A stretch of 64,000 nt of DNA from Mytilus californianus (lineage: Eukaryota; Mollusca; Bivalvia; Mytilida; Mytilidae): assembly GCF_021869535.1 (NCBI RefSeq), contig NW_026262690.1:90255995-90319994 (forward strand), written 5' to 3'. Within the stretch, counting starts at the first letter, position 1. Every line of letters starts with the position of its first letter. Made by a program: the position numbers and the translations under genes. The notes under the pieces are model-generated. The model worked only from the letters and a program-made list of their open reading frames with translations. It did not search any database and was not told the origin of the DNA. Positions 1 to 13,800 of the stretch are shown here, piece by piece.

Positions 1-45
1 CTTCGTGGAGATTTTAACTATGTATCTTGGGGAAACTTTTTGTAG

Positions 46-806
46 TTAGAAATATATATCTTTATTCTCATAAACCAAAATCCAAGGTACAGAGATATTA
101 TAAACATTAATAATATAACATATAGTCAGAATTAATACAAATGTATGATCTACAACTAGAAAAAAGAAATTCCAGCTTATATAAAAACACATTATGTATG
201 TATACAATATGATATAAAAGTTATTAAACAATATTTCCCCTAAGAGTCCAGCTGTTTATTAATCAGTCTGATAAATTTGCACAAATGGTTCAGCATGCTG
301 ATGTTTCTAGTATTCATTAAATCATGAAATTTCAATATGTTTGGTCTATTTAGATAATAAGGTTTCAAAATTTTTTCTCTTTCATAATTAAATTTCGAAC
401 ATTTAAAAATATAGTGGAATTCATCCCCAATATCTCCTGAATTGCATAGTTTACAATATCGATTTTCTCTTGGTACATTTTTCCACCTTCCAGTTTCGAT
501 AGGAAGTTTATGACTGAGGATCCTGAATCTACAAAAAGTTATAATATTTTTATCATCTAGGATCTTAAAATAGTTTTCCCTTTCAGCATTGTCTTTGAAT
601 AGACGATAATTAATAGCTTTTGGTGATTCTATTAAGATTGAGTGCCAATTTTGATTAAATTGGTCTACAACACTAACTTTAACATTTTGATATAACCATG
701 TATTACTAACAAAGTACTGTGCATTCCAAACATATGACAATCCACAACTATCTAGAATAGATTTGATATTATTAAGCCATAGAAAAGAAGTAGAGCAAAT
801 ATTTTA
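46..806 (-). mobile_element. LINE (non-LTR retrotransposon) 3' fragment
   Basis: A minus-strand open frame runs from about 806 to a stop at 240, followed by a short AT-rich tail with an AATAAAG motif near 50. The peptide has the look of the region after the reverse transcriptase in bivalve LINEs: a basic stretch (FCRFRILSHKLPIETGRW) followed by a zinc-knuckle-like CKLC...EFHYIFKCSKF pattern. Endonuclease and RT catalytic motifs are absent, so this is a 5'-truncated copy, the usual product of target-primed reverse transcription. The family cannot be named without a search. Confidence 0.7.
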
Positions 807-971
807 ACTTTGTATCCAAACATATTTCGCCTATGAACCTACAGTTTAGTGGAACGACTTGGCCTTAAATAAGGAAATTAATCACATTTAGACTATTTTA
901 AAGACCCTCTATTTTTAGTGGTAGTCAAAATATCCTGTCTTCTTCTCGCCCGACGTTTTTGCATACCCTAC

Positions 972-1065
972 CTAATTTATTTGTTAAATCGCTCTGAAGA
1001 TGCTTGAAATGTTTGCCATCTGACGTAAAACAATCGCCTAAGGTAGCTGTAGTGTCTTCCTCCAT
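972..1065 (-). CDS. Candidate first coding exon of an unidentified gene
   Basis: On the minus strand an ATG at 1063-1065 in good start context (AAG before it, G after) opens MEEDTTATLGDC..., which reads as ordinary coding sequence to a possible donor (AG|GTAGGG) after 972. The downstream gene would lie beyond the left edge of the window, with the LINE fragment in its intron. The open frame also extends upstream of this ATG to about 1167. I do not recognise the protein and there is no second exon to confirm it, so this is a weak call. Confidence 0.2.
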
Positions 1066-1299
1066 CTTGGATTTAGAAATAGCAGATAACAATCGCTCTA
1101 GATCTTTAATGAAATGTGCAAATTTTGAGAATAGAATGTAATTCATGTGTAAGACTTTTCTTGTCATTATAGAAGATTATTTTTCGGCTGTATTTTACAA
1201 TAAAAAAGAATGTTTTTGTTTGATTCATTTTTTTTTTTCAACTTTGCCACATAAGGGGAGATAATTCTGATAAATAACTTTGTTAATAGAATATGTTAT

Positions 1300-1640
1300 G
1301 AATTTACCTATTTTATCATGTAGCAAGAAAACGAGTCCGGTGACCCCATTTTTCTTTTTTCTTATCTGAAAGCATATCATAAAAACTATATTTTCTCATA
1401 TTTTATCTCAAAATTCTATGGTTTAGTTTTCTTTTTATCACGCAAAATTGGATTTTCCATGCATAATCTATACAAAATCTGACATTTTGCACAACCTGTA
1501 GCGTGAAAAAAAGCCTGGTGACCCATACATTTTATTATATTTTTGAAAAAAAAGCATGATATAAAACTGCATTTTGAAAATTATTGAAAAAATTCTATGG
1601 ATTTTGATTTAGACCCAAATTGATTGTTCAGAAAATATTA
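1300..1640. repeat. Two diverged direct repeats, about 180 bp apart
   Basis: The motif 'cggtgacccca' near 1336 recurs as 'tggtgacccat' near 1518. Each is followed by T-rich sequence, 'aaagcat.atataaaa.t' and a closing 'aaattctatgg'. This looks like an old tandem duplication inside a dispersed repeat. No coding potential is visible. Confidence 0.45.
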
Positions 1641-4600
1641 TTCATGTTGACCTAGTTTAATAATTGAAAACAATGACATTTGCTTTGGCTGCCTCAAGTT
1701 CAGTTTCTGTCGCAAGTATTCAAAATCACTTTAAACTTGCACAAATATCCTAAGGGTTCATGTGCAAAGCAGATTTCCATTAGCCAGCATACGGTTCATT
1801 GCCCCAGTACACGATTTTATTCGAAATTAAAAGTTATGATGAAATATAAGATGGAAAGGAATTTCTTACACGTACTTGGCACAACACAATAGAAAATAGA
1901 TTCTAAAAGCGCTTGTATTGCTGTTAATCATAACAAGACTGTCTTTAGCAGCAGGTTGAAGGAATTCTTTTCTAGATTATGATCACGAGACATTTGTGCT
2001 TTGGCTACAATACAGTACTCGATTTCAGAAATGATTTCCAGTCTTAAAAGTTTTCCTAAGAATGCATGTTGTTGACACATATGGATGTTTGAATCTTCAG
2101 AATAAAGGTTTTGGTGACAATCGCGACAAAATAAAAAAGATATATTTTGGCACATATATGCCGGATGTTGGTAACAATGTAAAAAGACATCATTCAGGTA
2201 TAAATATACTAAAACTTATAAACGATATGTTTTTTTCTTCTTATTTTTGAATCGAGTTGAATGTTTCTTCATTCAAATTTTATTTAAAAGTATAGCCTTC
2301 AATACTTAGTTTCGAAACATGTGATGTTTAGTTTTTTGTTGTTGTAGATTTTATATATGATAATAATTGTGTGATGATTTAAACAAAAATAGTGGATGAT
2401 AAAAAACACAATTTTCTGAAAGAGTTACGTTTGATCAAATACTTTTTTTGTACGTAGAAAAAATTGCATTTATTAGATCAAAATTTGAATTGTTTAAAAG
2501 GTCAGTTGAGTCCCTAAATTGGGATTTTTCATATTTTCTTATGTAGGTTTCTTGTGGTATCCCTGCTCATCTGGTTTCTTGTCTAGATTTATAAGAATCC
2601 ACTCCTCTCTGGGAAGTGATCGTGTTTTGATCTACATTGGATGTTGAAACTGGTCATTGACTGGGTAGGTTTGGTGGAAAATCAACAATGCGTTAGTAAT
2701 ATTTGACTTGTATCTTTTTGTAAGAATAGTACCATTGGATTGCTATAATCCCTACGTTTTTCAATTCAAGAAGAGTTTTATTGTTTAAAATATCACTATA
2801 TATTATTCTTATGAAGCTTGTCAATAAAATGTTCCCCTGCCATCAACATCAAATTTTATTATTTTTTCCTTTTTGCTTTTATTTTTATTAAATTGGAATA
2901 AAAAGAATTTTATAGCTATACGTTACACATTTCCCTAAGTGTAAAATAATAGTTTTTCTATATTCATAACTATTTCAAATTTAGAAATTTTGGATTATAT
3001 CAACTCCCCCTACACACACACACACACACACACAAAATAAATCAGTTTTAAAACTTATATCTTTTTTTTATTTATTTTGAGGGAAATATTAAATTTGCAA
3101 CAGGACGTTCGTATTTTTATGTATGAGTATTTAACAATGTGACAGCTCTAAGGCGGAGGGTAAAACAAAACAAACTAATTTGTCAATTTTGTTCTTATAA
3201 AACGTAGTCAGAACGATTCAGGCTCCTTGAAGCATATTTCCTCGATATACGTTGTAACTGTTTCTCCACGTTAATCTAATCAATGTAGATGTTTTGCATA
3301 TAAATTTTAATTTTATAGTATATTCTTTTTGCTACTCCTTCTTGAATATTTCTAAAACTAAATAAAAACATCTCGCTTGTTCACTTCGCTTGGTGAATTA
3401 ATTACAGTATATTAGCAGTACAGAAGGGTATTAACATTTCATTACGAAGCTAATAAAATATATTAGATGTGCTAGTTTTTCATCTTTATAACATCGTACT
3501 GACACAATCCAGAAAGATTCTTAACCTATCAAGTAATTTTAGAAAAATAAAAATCTAATTGAAAAAGTATACGAGGTGAAAATGATAAGTCTGGATGAGA
3601 ACTGAGCATTTTACGGCAGTTAATTTGTCGTTGGCTGACAGGTATAGACTAAATTTTCCGTCTTGAAGAAATTCAGATGGTTAACTAGATGATAGGGCCG
3701 TAGGTACGTAATGGTTTTGTCTTTCGTTGTGGTCATTAGTGCTTATGATTGATAGTGGTTAATAAATACAAATTTCCATTTGATTTGTTGAATGTGCCGG
3801 TATAAAAGATGTAATTTAATGAAAGATGAAAGCGTCTGTGGTCTGACTTGTAGTATAACCAGTCGCTATATATTAACACATATCCAACATATGACACACT
3901 AATTAATGGCTATTAAAAAAGCAATGCACTTATATTATTTCGCGAAGAACACTTGAAACTGTTTACATACGATAAGAGTGATTTGATAAGACCGTTTTGG
4001 CCATGGCAAGTCAAATCTGTCCGGTCCAGTTCCGTTTGTCCATCTATGAGAGTTAAATTTTTTTGGCAACTTTATACAAATTTTATGTGATCCTTTTTGG
4101 CATGGCATTATTATAATCACTTTGATGAAATTGTCCTATTTAGAGTCTTTCATTTTAGTGGACGACCATTTGGTATTCTGGCGGGATTTTTTGAAGATTG
4201 ACAATTCATTTTCATCTCATTATTTTTTGCACTCTTTTCACTTTTGTACATAGTTATTTCCTGCATTTTGTGTCGCAGAATTTTCGTTTTAATCCTGTCT
4301 TGGGCAGCCATTTATTTTCAGCTCTTACGAGGTCAAACTATCCTTTTTATAAATCCTCCTGCCCCCCCCCCCCCCCTTCTTTTTTTTGAAAATCACTTAG
4401 CCACCTAAAGAACAAATTTTAAAGATGAAAAATATTTGAAGACGGTCTTATTCTCTTCAATCGTTTCAATTTTCAAAACGTTTTGACTCGTAATTAGAAA
4501 TAATTGAAATAAGTTTAATAAAATTAAGAAATGTCAAAGTCTACCGCATTTTTCGTTTAAACAGCAGGAAAGATTTATTTGTGAATAGATTTATATACAC

Positions 4601-7600
4601 AGTAGTCCCTTTTCTCACGGTAAAAGTAAAAATCCATTACATAATTATACACAGCAATATTTCTTAATTTTGCAAGCAGAGCTTTATATTGCACTTACTG
4701 AGAAATAGAAATTTAATAAAATATGTCATGGAGATAATTTTGATAGTCTGGTTGCTTTTAAATATAGTACGAACGAGCAGTTTAAAGCATGGAAATATAA
4801 GTGAATCGAGAATCAATGTGTCAGTATATAAAATGGGACAGCGTTGAATTTAACACATATACGTTAGATTCAGTTTGGTTTCGGCGAATTAAAAAATCCA
4901 AAAAGTACACTCCATGACATAGGGTTTATCCCGACTGACATGTTCTGTTTGAAACTTTTGATCAAATAAGTGAAAACAAGGAGATTTGTAAAGTTTATTC
5001 CGGAACTCAATTTTTCGAATGTCCGAATGGTGAAGGAGAGTAACATGCAATTTTCGACATGCTAAATAAAAATAAAAAATAAAGATATTGATGTTTTCGG
5101 TTAAATCATTTACCTAATAAATTTTTTTTGTTTAAATATTTGATTTGATCCTCTACACATAATAACAGAAAGTAATAGAACAAATTGTTTCTTGTCGGAA
5201 AAAAAGAACGTTGTCCATCTCGGCTTTTCCTCGGTCGACAATGCTATTATCTGGCAATATTCTACTTTCTCACCTATCGGCTTTGTTTTTTTTTTTTAAA
5301 TATATATTATTATTAACAGACGGAATCATGGGCCAGGTAACATAGGGATGACTGGAAACTTCATAACCATTTTTTTCTATATTTTCTGATAAAGAATTAT
5401 ATATGGTTAACCTAACTAACAAGCAAAGCTGTAATACAGTTTGGTCGTTGGTGGCTGTCTATCATATTTGTGTTTTGCTTTGTTTATGGGTATAAAACTA
5501 ATAATGCATAGCCCCATTGCTTTCTATGTTAATTTCTGCAATTTTCATCGTTAATGGCTACTTTGTCTTATGTTCAATAAAGTGGCAGTCATTTCATGTC
5601 AAAACTATACCTTATCCTGACTTGGGCTGAAAAAGTCAACATACCTTTAATTGCATATAAGAGCCTACTGGTACCCGGAAGTTTGGTAGTACAAAATCAG
5701 GTACTTCTGATCTGAAGTATATTATTGTATATACTTCTTTATTATTCAAAAGAAACTTTCAACAAGGGTTCTACAGTGATCCCAAGTCCCCAAGCTTTCA
5801 TTTGACAACATAACTACCCAAATATTTCACCTATTGACAAAGATACAGCTATGCGTAGGAACTATTTTGTTTAAAATATGTACTGCTTTCTTGTATGTTC
5901 TTTCTGACCGGGCCTGAATTAGTGGTTCTATACCTATTGTGTTAAATCAGGCCGTTGGTTATTTCATTATTGAAGGCCTAACGGTGACCTAGCTGCTTAC
6001 TTACATCTACGTCATTATGTCAATGGTGGATAATTGTCTTATTGGCAATCATACCACATTTTCTTATTCTAATATTAAATCTTATGCAAGTACTGCACTC
6101 TCAAATAGATCAAAATGATGTACAGACGATTGAACGTTATTTCAAAGCTAAAGTTCCTCATAGAAAGATCATAATTTAGAATTTTTCTTCTTTATCTCAC
6201 CTGCGGCTAACCAAATGGGTGAAATTACAATTTTAATCAAATTTTGCGCTTTTGGCTGTTACGGTAAATGGCAAAATGATCACTGAAACCAGATTTCTAA
6301 ATAAGTCAGCATGGCTGAAATCGGCAGCCGACTCCTTATTGGAGTTATTGTCTTTTACTGTTGTTTTTTTTTATGAGGATGTGGTAACAAATGTAGATTT
6401 GCAATTTTACTTTTAACATTTCAGTATGCTTAGGATTCGTTTGTCATCCTATAATATTTGTACTGAATTGGACATGTAATATTGAAAATAATAGGAATGA
6501 CAAATATTGTGGTTTTAATGTGATTGAGGATGAATTTCCTTTTATTTCAAAAATATAGCCGATTGGTAAATTTACATAAAATACATAAAGAAATAATAAT
6601 AACTGTTTATTTAGGTTAATACAATTATTTTCTGTTGAAAACATAAACTTAGAAAACTATGTACACGAAAAAGAATTTAGAATTGAATTTAGAATTGAAT
6701 TTACTCCTTTTGTAAGCAGTTTCGCTATTTTTTATTTCGAGAAGTTAGATCAAAATGGTTTCAAACATTTTCTTAAATTGACATAAATATTGTATATTGT
6801 TATTTAAAATTAAACTTATTCAAACCGGTAAGCATCAATAATTTAAACGGATTATCTTACTACGCACAGTACACATGTTTTCATTATCTTTATAGTATTG
6901 ACAGAATCAGATGACCCGTCAAAACCATTTATTTTAATACGGCTTATTAATGATTATTTTATGAAAATCAAAACACCTTTAATCTTAAACATAGGCAACG
7001 ATTAGTAGCTATTAGTAGGTCGTTATGGTTAATGGACGGAGCCTGGGGAGTTCAAAGTATTTCGAATGTGTTTGTACAGATAGAAGTTAATTTTCTGACA
7101 CTTTTATTTCAGAAGAAGCTGACAATATATCATTTATTTATTGTGGTAAAGTGATAAGAATAAATCACCTTAAAATGAGACAAACAATAATTATAATGCG
7201 AGGTTCCAGAACTGAGACAAGAATTTCTCTGAAAGTCCTACTTTGAAAAATTTTGATTGGTTAGCGTTAGCAAATAGTAATTGTTTTATTTTTTAATCCA
7301 CACTCATGTAGTAGGAGTATGTGAAAGACGTTGGAGGACAAAATGTGTGTAGTGATTTGATTCTATACTGAATAAAAAGAATATAATTTAAAACAAAACA
7401 GGTATTTAAATTGAACACTGAAATTAAATTTCAGTACCCCTCTCCAACAAAGTAAGATATGTTACGATATTAAAAAATGTACGATTTGGATAGAAATTCC
7501 GATGTTTACTTATAGAATGAGTACATTTACTGAAAGATATCAATATACTAGAACAATATACATTGAAACCAGAGATGAAAATTTAATTATTATCAAATCA

Positions 7601-7893
7601 ATTACACATTCATTGAAGAATTTTTTCGTAATTTAATTAGATCAAGCTTACCTTCCTGTGTTGGTTTTAGAAGAAGCGTAAATATATTGTCTATAAGACT
7701 TTAAGTATTTACAATGGAGCAATTTCCCCCAAGGATTTATAAAATTATTATTGCAAACAAAAGCTGGATGAGAGAATTAGATGTAGGTGCTGTACAAGTT
7801 AGTTATCGAGTTAACGATTATTAAAATTTTAATGATATATAATTTTATGTATGAAATCCTACGGTTGATTGGTTGTTATTAGTTTAAAGACTA
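1641..7893. other. Gene-poor AT-rich stretch
   Basis: No ORF here has domain content, codon-like texture or matching splice sites. I see an (AC)n microsatellite at 3012-3034, a poly-C run near 4363, a possible foldback remnant with 'tcggcttttcctcggtcgacaatg' near 5219-5242, and a minus-oriented mytilid repeat end ('gtcttattggcaatcataccac') near 6037-6058. The short ORFs look like chance frames. Confidence 0.6.
3012..3034. repeat. (AC)n microsatellite
   Basis: An uninterrupted dinucleotide AC run of about 11 units in noncoding DNA, preceded by a short C run. Confidence 0.9.
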
Positions 7894-8136
7894 AAAAATT
7901 CAGATAATTCTATATACGAAATTGTTTTTAACCTTATAGCATTGTTCTATTCCAAAGAAACATTTCAAAATGAAAATCTTATTTAAATTTACGTTCGAAT
8001 TGCATGAAATATTTTCCATATTTCATGCAATTCGAACGTAAATTTAAATAAGATTTTCATTTTGAAATGTTTCTTTGGAATAGAACAATGCTATAAGGTT
8101 AAAAACAATTTCGTATATAGAATTATCTGAATTTTT
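7894..8136. repeat. Perfect palindrome, 119-bp arms, 5-nt spacer
   Basis: Bases 7894-8012 are the reverse complement of 8018-8136, with no mismatch that I could find by reading both arms. The spacer is 'tttcc' (8013-8017). The arms hold no ORF and no recognisable transposon end. RNA from either strand would fold into one long hairpin. Possibilities are a very young foldback element, a fresh inverted duplication, or an assembly or amplification artefact. Confidence 0.9.
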
Positions 8137-8265
8137 CGAGAAAGGTTGAGAAGCTTTAACTTCATGTTCAACATAGAGTGTTTGAAAAAAAACATCAATC
8201 AGACATTCACAAATTCTTTCGGAAGTATAGCTATTTAGTCAATAGCACACAAATTAATCTATATA

Positions 8266-8730
8266 AAAATAAGGAGATGTGGTATGATTGCCAACAAGAC
8301 AACTATCCACCAAAGTTCAAATAAAGTGGATGTAAGCAATTATAGGCAACCGTACGGCCTTCGACTATGAAAAAAAAAACATACCGTATAGTCTGCTATA
8401 AAAGGCCCCGACATGAAAAATATGAAACAATTCAATTGAGAAAACTAAGACCTAATTTATAACAAAACAATTTACGAAAAATAAATATGACAGACGTCAA
8501 CCAACGACAACCACTGAACTACAGGCTCCTTACTTGGGACAGGCACATATATAAAGAATGTGGCGGGGTTAATGTAAAAATAAGAAGATGTGGTATGATT
8601 GCCAATGGGACAACTCTCCACAAGAGACCGAATGACACAGAAGTTAACAATTATAGGTCACCATACGGCCTTCAACAATGAGTAAAACCCATGTAGCATA
8701 GTCAGCTATAAAAGGCTCTGAAACATGTAT
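8266..8730 (+). mobile_element. Mytilid dispersed repeat, two joined copies
   Basis: The segment begins with A-rich sequence and 'gatgtggtatgattgcc', continues through 'ccgtacggccttcga' and 'aaaaggccccgaca', and near 8587 starts a second copy with the same terminal motif. A close relative of the first part is at 59126-59510, and shorter pieces occur on both strands elsewhere in the window. There is no convincing coding sequence. It behaves like a non-autonomous interspersed element. Confidence 0.7.
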
Positions 8731-8731
8731 A

Positions 8732-8784
8732 TTGGTTAACGATGTGCTTTGATGCAAAATTTTACAGAGCACATCGTTAACCAA
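8732..8784. repeat. Perfect 17-bp hairpin, 19-nt loop
   Basis: Arm 8732-8748 (TTGGTTAACGATGTGCT) is exactly complementary to 8768-8784. It lies directly after the mytilid repeat and may be the terminal inverted repeat of a very small element or a hairpin at that repeat's end. Confidence 0.7.
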
Positions 8785-10543
8785 CATATTATGTTGAACA
8801 ATCATAATTTAGTCTCTTTAATATTCAAATTCCAGTACATTTCAACACCTTTCCAATTCGGACCTAGTCAGTGAATCAATTACAACAAAAAATGAATCTA
8901 TCCGTTATCCATCTTACTTAAAGTAAAATCAAAAAGGAAAATCCTGTGACAAGTGGCCCCATGTATCAATAATCCTTGACTTTCTATTTTTCGGCTTTGA
9001 ACGTTCTTGGTGAAGGTAAATCCAGGAAAGCGCTTCGGGCGAATGAAATTTATAAAGTGCTGTTTAATTTTGTAACTCCTAATCATAAAAGTCTGAGGTA
9101 AGAACGTCTTATTTCATTTGCGTCACACAGCTAGCGTCTTGATAATTTTCATGGAAGCATCACATTTCGCCTCATGCGAATGTACGTATGATTTTCCTAT
9201 TTTTGATTCCAGAAAAACATAATACCAAAAAATATATCTAGGGAAGAATTAAGTTATGCTTTTGGTATTCCTTGTCGGCAGCAAACACACACACACAAAC
9301 AAATAAAACAAATAAAAGCAAATAGCCAAATAAACACGGGTGATTCAAAAACCATAAAATATCACCAAATCAATTAATAAAATATTGGAATTTTTACTTT
9401 CATTGACGATGAAGTCTCATGAAGTCTCATCATCATTTATATTCGCAAAAAAGTTAGATCATAAACTCCATGAAACGTGTAATCGGATTGCAGGTGGGAT
9501 ATGATCTTTACTGACCCTTGGCTTCATTCACGTGCTTTTACGTTTTATCACATCATTAGCGTCAAATGACATCTGGGCGAACTTGTCAAAATTCTTAACC
9601 GTTTTACTACCTTGATAACACTACCACTCAGAAACAATATATCTCGTTTCTAAGACATTTTTATTCAATGTTATAAGATGACCTGTAAAAAATAAACGAT
9701 TAATGTTGATTAAATAAGACGCGTGAAATGAACAACTAGGTGGCCACATCACCTGTGTTTTATCGCTGTAACACGGATGCAACATTTTTATCATTTTATG
9801 AGGATGATTTCAATTTTAAATATTTTATCTTGGTCGAAATTGTACAAACAAATTATGAAATTATTTAATAAATTACTAAAATAGAAAATAGTCATCCCAA
9901 GGATTTGTAAAGTAAGAATAACTATACGTATCCTTGGTCATCCCTTCATTTAAAAATATTGGTTCTTGAGGCAAGTGCCCGTACAAAAATGTGAGGGTTG
10001 GGGATGAGGGAGTGGATTGAAAATTAAAATTATGCAAACACTTTTCGTGTTAATGTTTTCAAACCATTTAAATTCAAATTAATTGTCCTTTTGCTTCTAT
10101 TTTTAAATCCTATTTATTTGTGAAATGTTTGAAATTAATAATTGATTGAAATTTGTTTGATTAATGTCCAGTGGCAACTATTTCATGCATATTTAAAACG
10201 ATATATTAATTAAAAATAGTTCATAGTCCTAAATATGAAAAAAGAATCTTCTTTCAAAATATATCCCGATGAATATTTTTGAAGCAGTATTTATTTGATA
10301 AAAAGTATGAACCATATCATGATATAAATTAAATTAATCCAAAAAATTGATTATTCCTTTTATCTATATTAACATTAAACTAGTTTACTTTTATAACCTA
10401 ATTCCATCTACATAATATACAAATAACATCTCTAGTCAACAGCCGAAGGAGGAGCTAACAGATTATTTATAGATGCTGAGGTTGTGATGATTTGGATACA
10501 AGTTCGTCACAAATTGAAGTCAAGTTTATTAAAGAATTCAAAA
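8785..10543. other. Upstream region of the HLX gene
   Basis: This is noncoding sequence before the HLX start. It includes a fragment of a common mussel repeat in minus orientation (8995-9062, with 'gcgcttcgggcg') and a CA-rich stretch near 9284-9300. I could not identify a TATA box or transcription start for HLX with any confidence. An upstream in-frame ATG at 10484 would lengthen the protein by 20 residues. Confidence 0.5.
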
Positions 10544-10841
10544 ATGTATCAAGACGGGTGTTATGGATGTAACCAATCTCTGCTATGGCCCGGATATAGA
10601 ACGTATCCACGGAAACCGACCTCATTCCATATTATGGATATTTTACATATTAGACAGGAACAACAAATTCCGTCAGCTTTAGGACCTTTACAGGATTTTT
10701 GTAGGACTAAAAGTGTGGAAAACATGGTTTCTCCAATAAATCAAGAACGAGTACCAACTATAGGGACACCTAAAGATCTTAAGTTTGGAATTAATCGAAT
10801 TCTTTCCGAGGACTTTGGAAACAAATCACCGGTAGTCAATG
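10544..10841 (+). CDS. HLX: HLX exon 1
   Basis: Starts MYQDGCYGCNQS and contains KPTSFHIMDILH and the eh1 motif FGINRILSEDF. I chose the ATG at 10544 because the following residues align with the N terminus of known HLX proteins and it has AAA before it; the ATG at 10484 is the alternative. The donor is G|GTAAGA after 10841, and the exon ends in phase 1. Confidence 0.88.
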
Positions 10842-13800
10842 GTAAGAACGACAGAAATAGTTGATATAATTCTAATTTGTTTTAATTTTCTAAAATTCAG
10901 AATTGTGTTACTGAAAGTTAATTACTGGTATAACTTTGGCGTTTAAATTCATAATTCACAACAAAAAATATTATTTTGAGAATGGATTCTTTACTTGTAT
11001 TTAAAAAAAAATGTATATACAACATAAATTATAAATTAATATGACATTCTATAACATTCAAAAAGATTTTATATGCAGAGAAAGAGATCTAATTGTGAAT
11101 GTTATTTTTTTCAGAAAACAGAAACAAGTTCTCGTTAACACGGACGTGTGATTGTGGTTCTCCATCGTGCAGTGTTCTTATGTTCTCACAGATGTCATCA
11201 CACCCTTTCAATTCTCCACACTATACACTTTATCATTCAGAGACAGAAACTCTTCCAGGTATTTAGAATTTTTCTCTATAAATAAAATTTTACCAAATGT
11301 CAGCTAGTTAACTCAATAATGGGCTTGAATTTAAACAACAAAGAAAAGTGCTTCCAAATTTTCAAATTTTGTTCGCATATTTGAAACGGATTTGTTTTGC
11401 AATTTATATTCAGTTAAAGTAAAATTGTGCCTTTTCATCATCCTTTAAAAAAAAATACTTTATTTATTCTAATTTTTATTTTTTTAACCACATTACTCTT
11501 CTAAGAATATTTCACAAATGATGTTCTATAAAGGTGGGTTTTACTTTGGATTTATTCATTAAAAAAAAAACACCCTTCCCGCGCCAAATCAAAAGAAAAA
11601 TCACACCCTGGTCATTATTTTGCTTCATGTTTTACTTGAATTTAACGTAAATTTATAATAAATGCTTTCCTGTTTAAAATAAAAATAATGAAAAAAAAAA
11701 TAAAATATGCTGAAGTAATGTCTCGGGTATTTTGTGTACAGTAAAGGGACATATTAAAAGAAAAAAACATATTTTCAGCTAGAAGTCTTTATTCGTAAAC
11801 TCAAGAGATTAAATTGTTCACATAAAACATTGTTTGGGCCTCTTTTTAAAGCCATAAACCTTTTTTTTTAGTGTTTTTTATAAAAAGTCTTGGTAAAATA
11901 TGTTTTTCCTAGGTTGGAAAAAATCAGATCAATTCATTACTTCTGTCTTGGTTTAAAATAATTCAACTTACAAAGCTGTTAAAAATCTTTTATCTTCAAT
12001 TACATAAACAAATTAAATCAGGCCCTCTCAACAAAATATGTGTGCCTCATAGGATAGAATATCATATTTATGATCTGTTGTCTCTTTATCGATTTTTAAA
12101 CCTTTTTTATGATGATGTGTAATATTTAGAAAAAAAATATGACACTATAGTTTTGCTATTTCACAGTCTACACAAAGCGCATAGCTGTTATTTGTGACAA
12201 TAATTATTAAAACTTTTAATTTGGTTTAAAAGTGAAAAAAATTTTGATGCCTTTAGTTGTCTCATCATATGTTTAAAATGTATTAAAGCTCTATGGTACT
12301 GTCGTGTATTTGTTCAGTTTTTATGATCTTTTGTATTTTACGTTGTTAATAGTAATCCTTTTGAGATGTCTACTTTTCAGTTTATTTTATAAATTTTATT
12401 ACGATTCCGTGCTTCATTAAAAAATAAATGTGACAACGAAGTAAAAAAAAACCAATTTATCTATATATTTTATCAACATAGGTATTAAAAATGTCAATAA
12501 GAAAATAAGAAGACTACATCTGCAAACTTAACAAATGTTATTTATATTTTTGAATTATTTTGCCGGCGTTTCAAAGACCTCTGCCATCTTTATTCGAGTC
12601 TATTAATCGTTTTCAATAAAACATGGGCTTATTGAAAAGTTGACAATATAGATAATCTCGTTATTTTTATAATTTTAATGTAGTATCATTAGAAACATTG
12701 TCAACTCTACAAAATTTTCCGTTTATAAATTTAAAATCATTAAGAAACTAAGGTTCCAAGAAAAAAGTTGATCATAGATCGATTTGGCTACTATTTTTAG
12801 GCCCTTTTTGGCCATATTTCACTCCGCGTGTTTAGGTTCTCAAATTGGCTTCCAATTAATGGGTTTTGAGCGTTCCTGATGAAGGTAAATCCTGAAATTC
12901 ATACAATTTATCATGTGTTATTTACATTTTTTTACAAGAAGTTCGAATGAATAATTAAATGTTCCGAATTTCTCTCTCTCCGTTATTAGGTGGCTCAGAC
13001 TTGTACATGTATTCATCCATTCACAAACAAAATAATGATTTTTTTTAAAAGCTTAGTATCCTCGAATATTTGTCTAACGAATTCAATAGCAATTTATTAA
13101 AACATACAGCTTTTTAAAATACCCTCCATCAGAATTTCTTGCCAATTAAATAAAAAATATAAACATAAACGAAAGTATTGAGAAGTTTTACATTTGACTA
13201 TCACAACGCTATGTTTCAATATCTCAAGAGTGTTTAAAAAAACACTACACCTGCAACTTATCAAACAATCTCATTATTTTCATTGCAACGGACAACAAAA
13301 TTACAGCTTAGAATTTATAACCGTTAGCAAGATAAGATGCCTGGGGCGATTTGTCATTTTGATGTGTTAGCATGGCAATCAAATTCCCATTAATTCTTAT
13401 GCATATGTGTGCAAATTTTTATGTTGATGAGTTTATTTTTAAATTTTCCATGATTCCATACCAACGAAAATTAGAAGCGTTGCAAAAAGACACACATGCT
13501 TATATTTGATAGCTTTGTCACGACATCATTCATTATATCTGTAATAATTTTTTTTTTAATGTTAAGGATGTAAAAATTTGAAATTTCTTGATTAAATGAA
13601 GCAATTTCTATATTTTTTATTTCGCAAATATTTTCTTTGATGATTGAAATGCCTAATAAAATTCAAAAGAATCTTTAAGATGATTATATAGTGGCAATTA
13701 ATTACGACGATGATGATAAATAATAAATTTTATTTTACCTCAGTTATCATTTTTTATATAAAATAAGTACACACTATTTTGACTATTTTTCAAATTGCAA

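Noticed and set aside
1680..2250. Small ORFs near 1.7-2.2 kb on both strands
   Set aside because: They overlap each other, lack splice partners and contain no recognisable motif.
10484..10543. N-terminal extension of HLX from the first ATG
   Set aside because: The 20 extra residues match nothing in HLX, whereas homology begins after the ATG at 10544. Not excluded.
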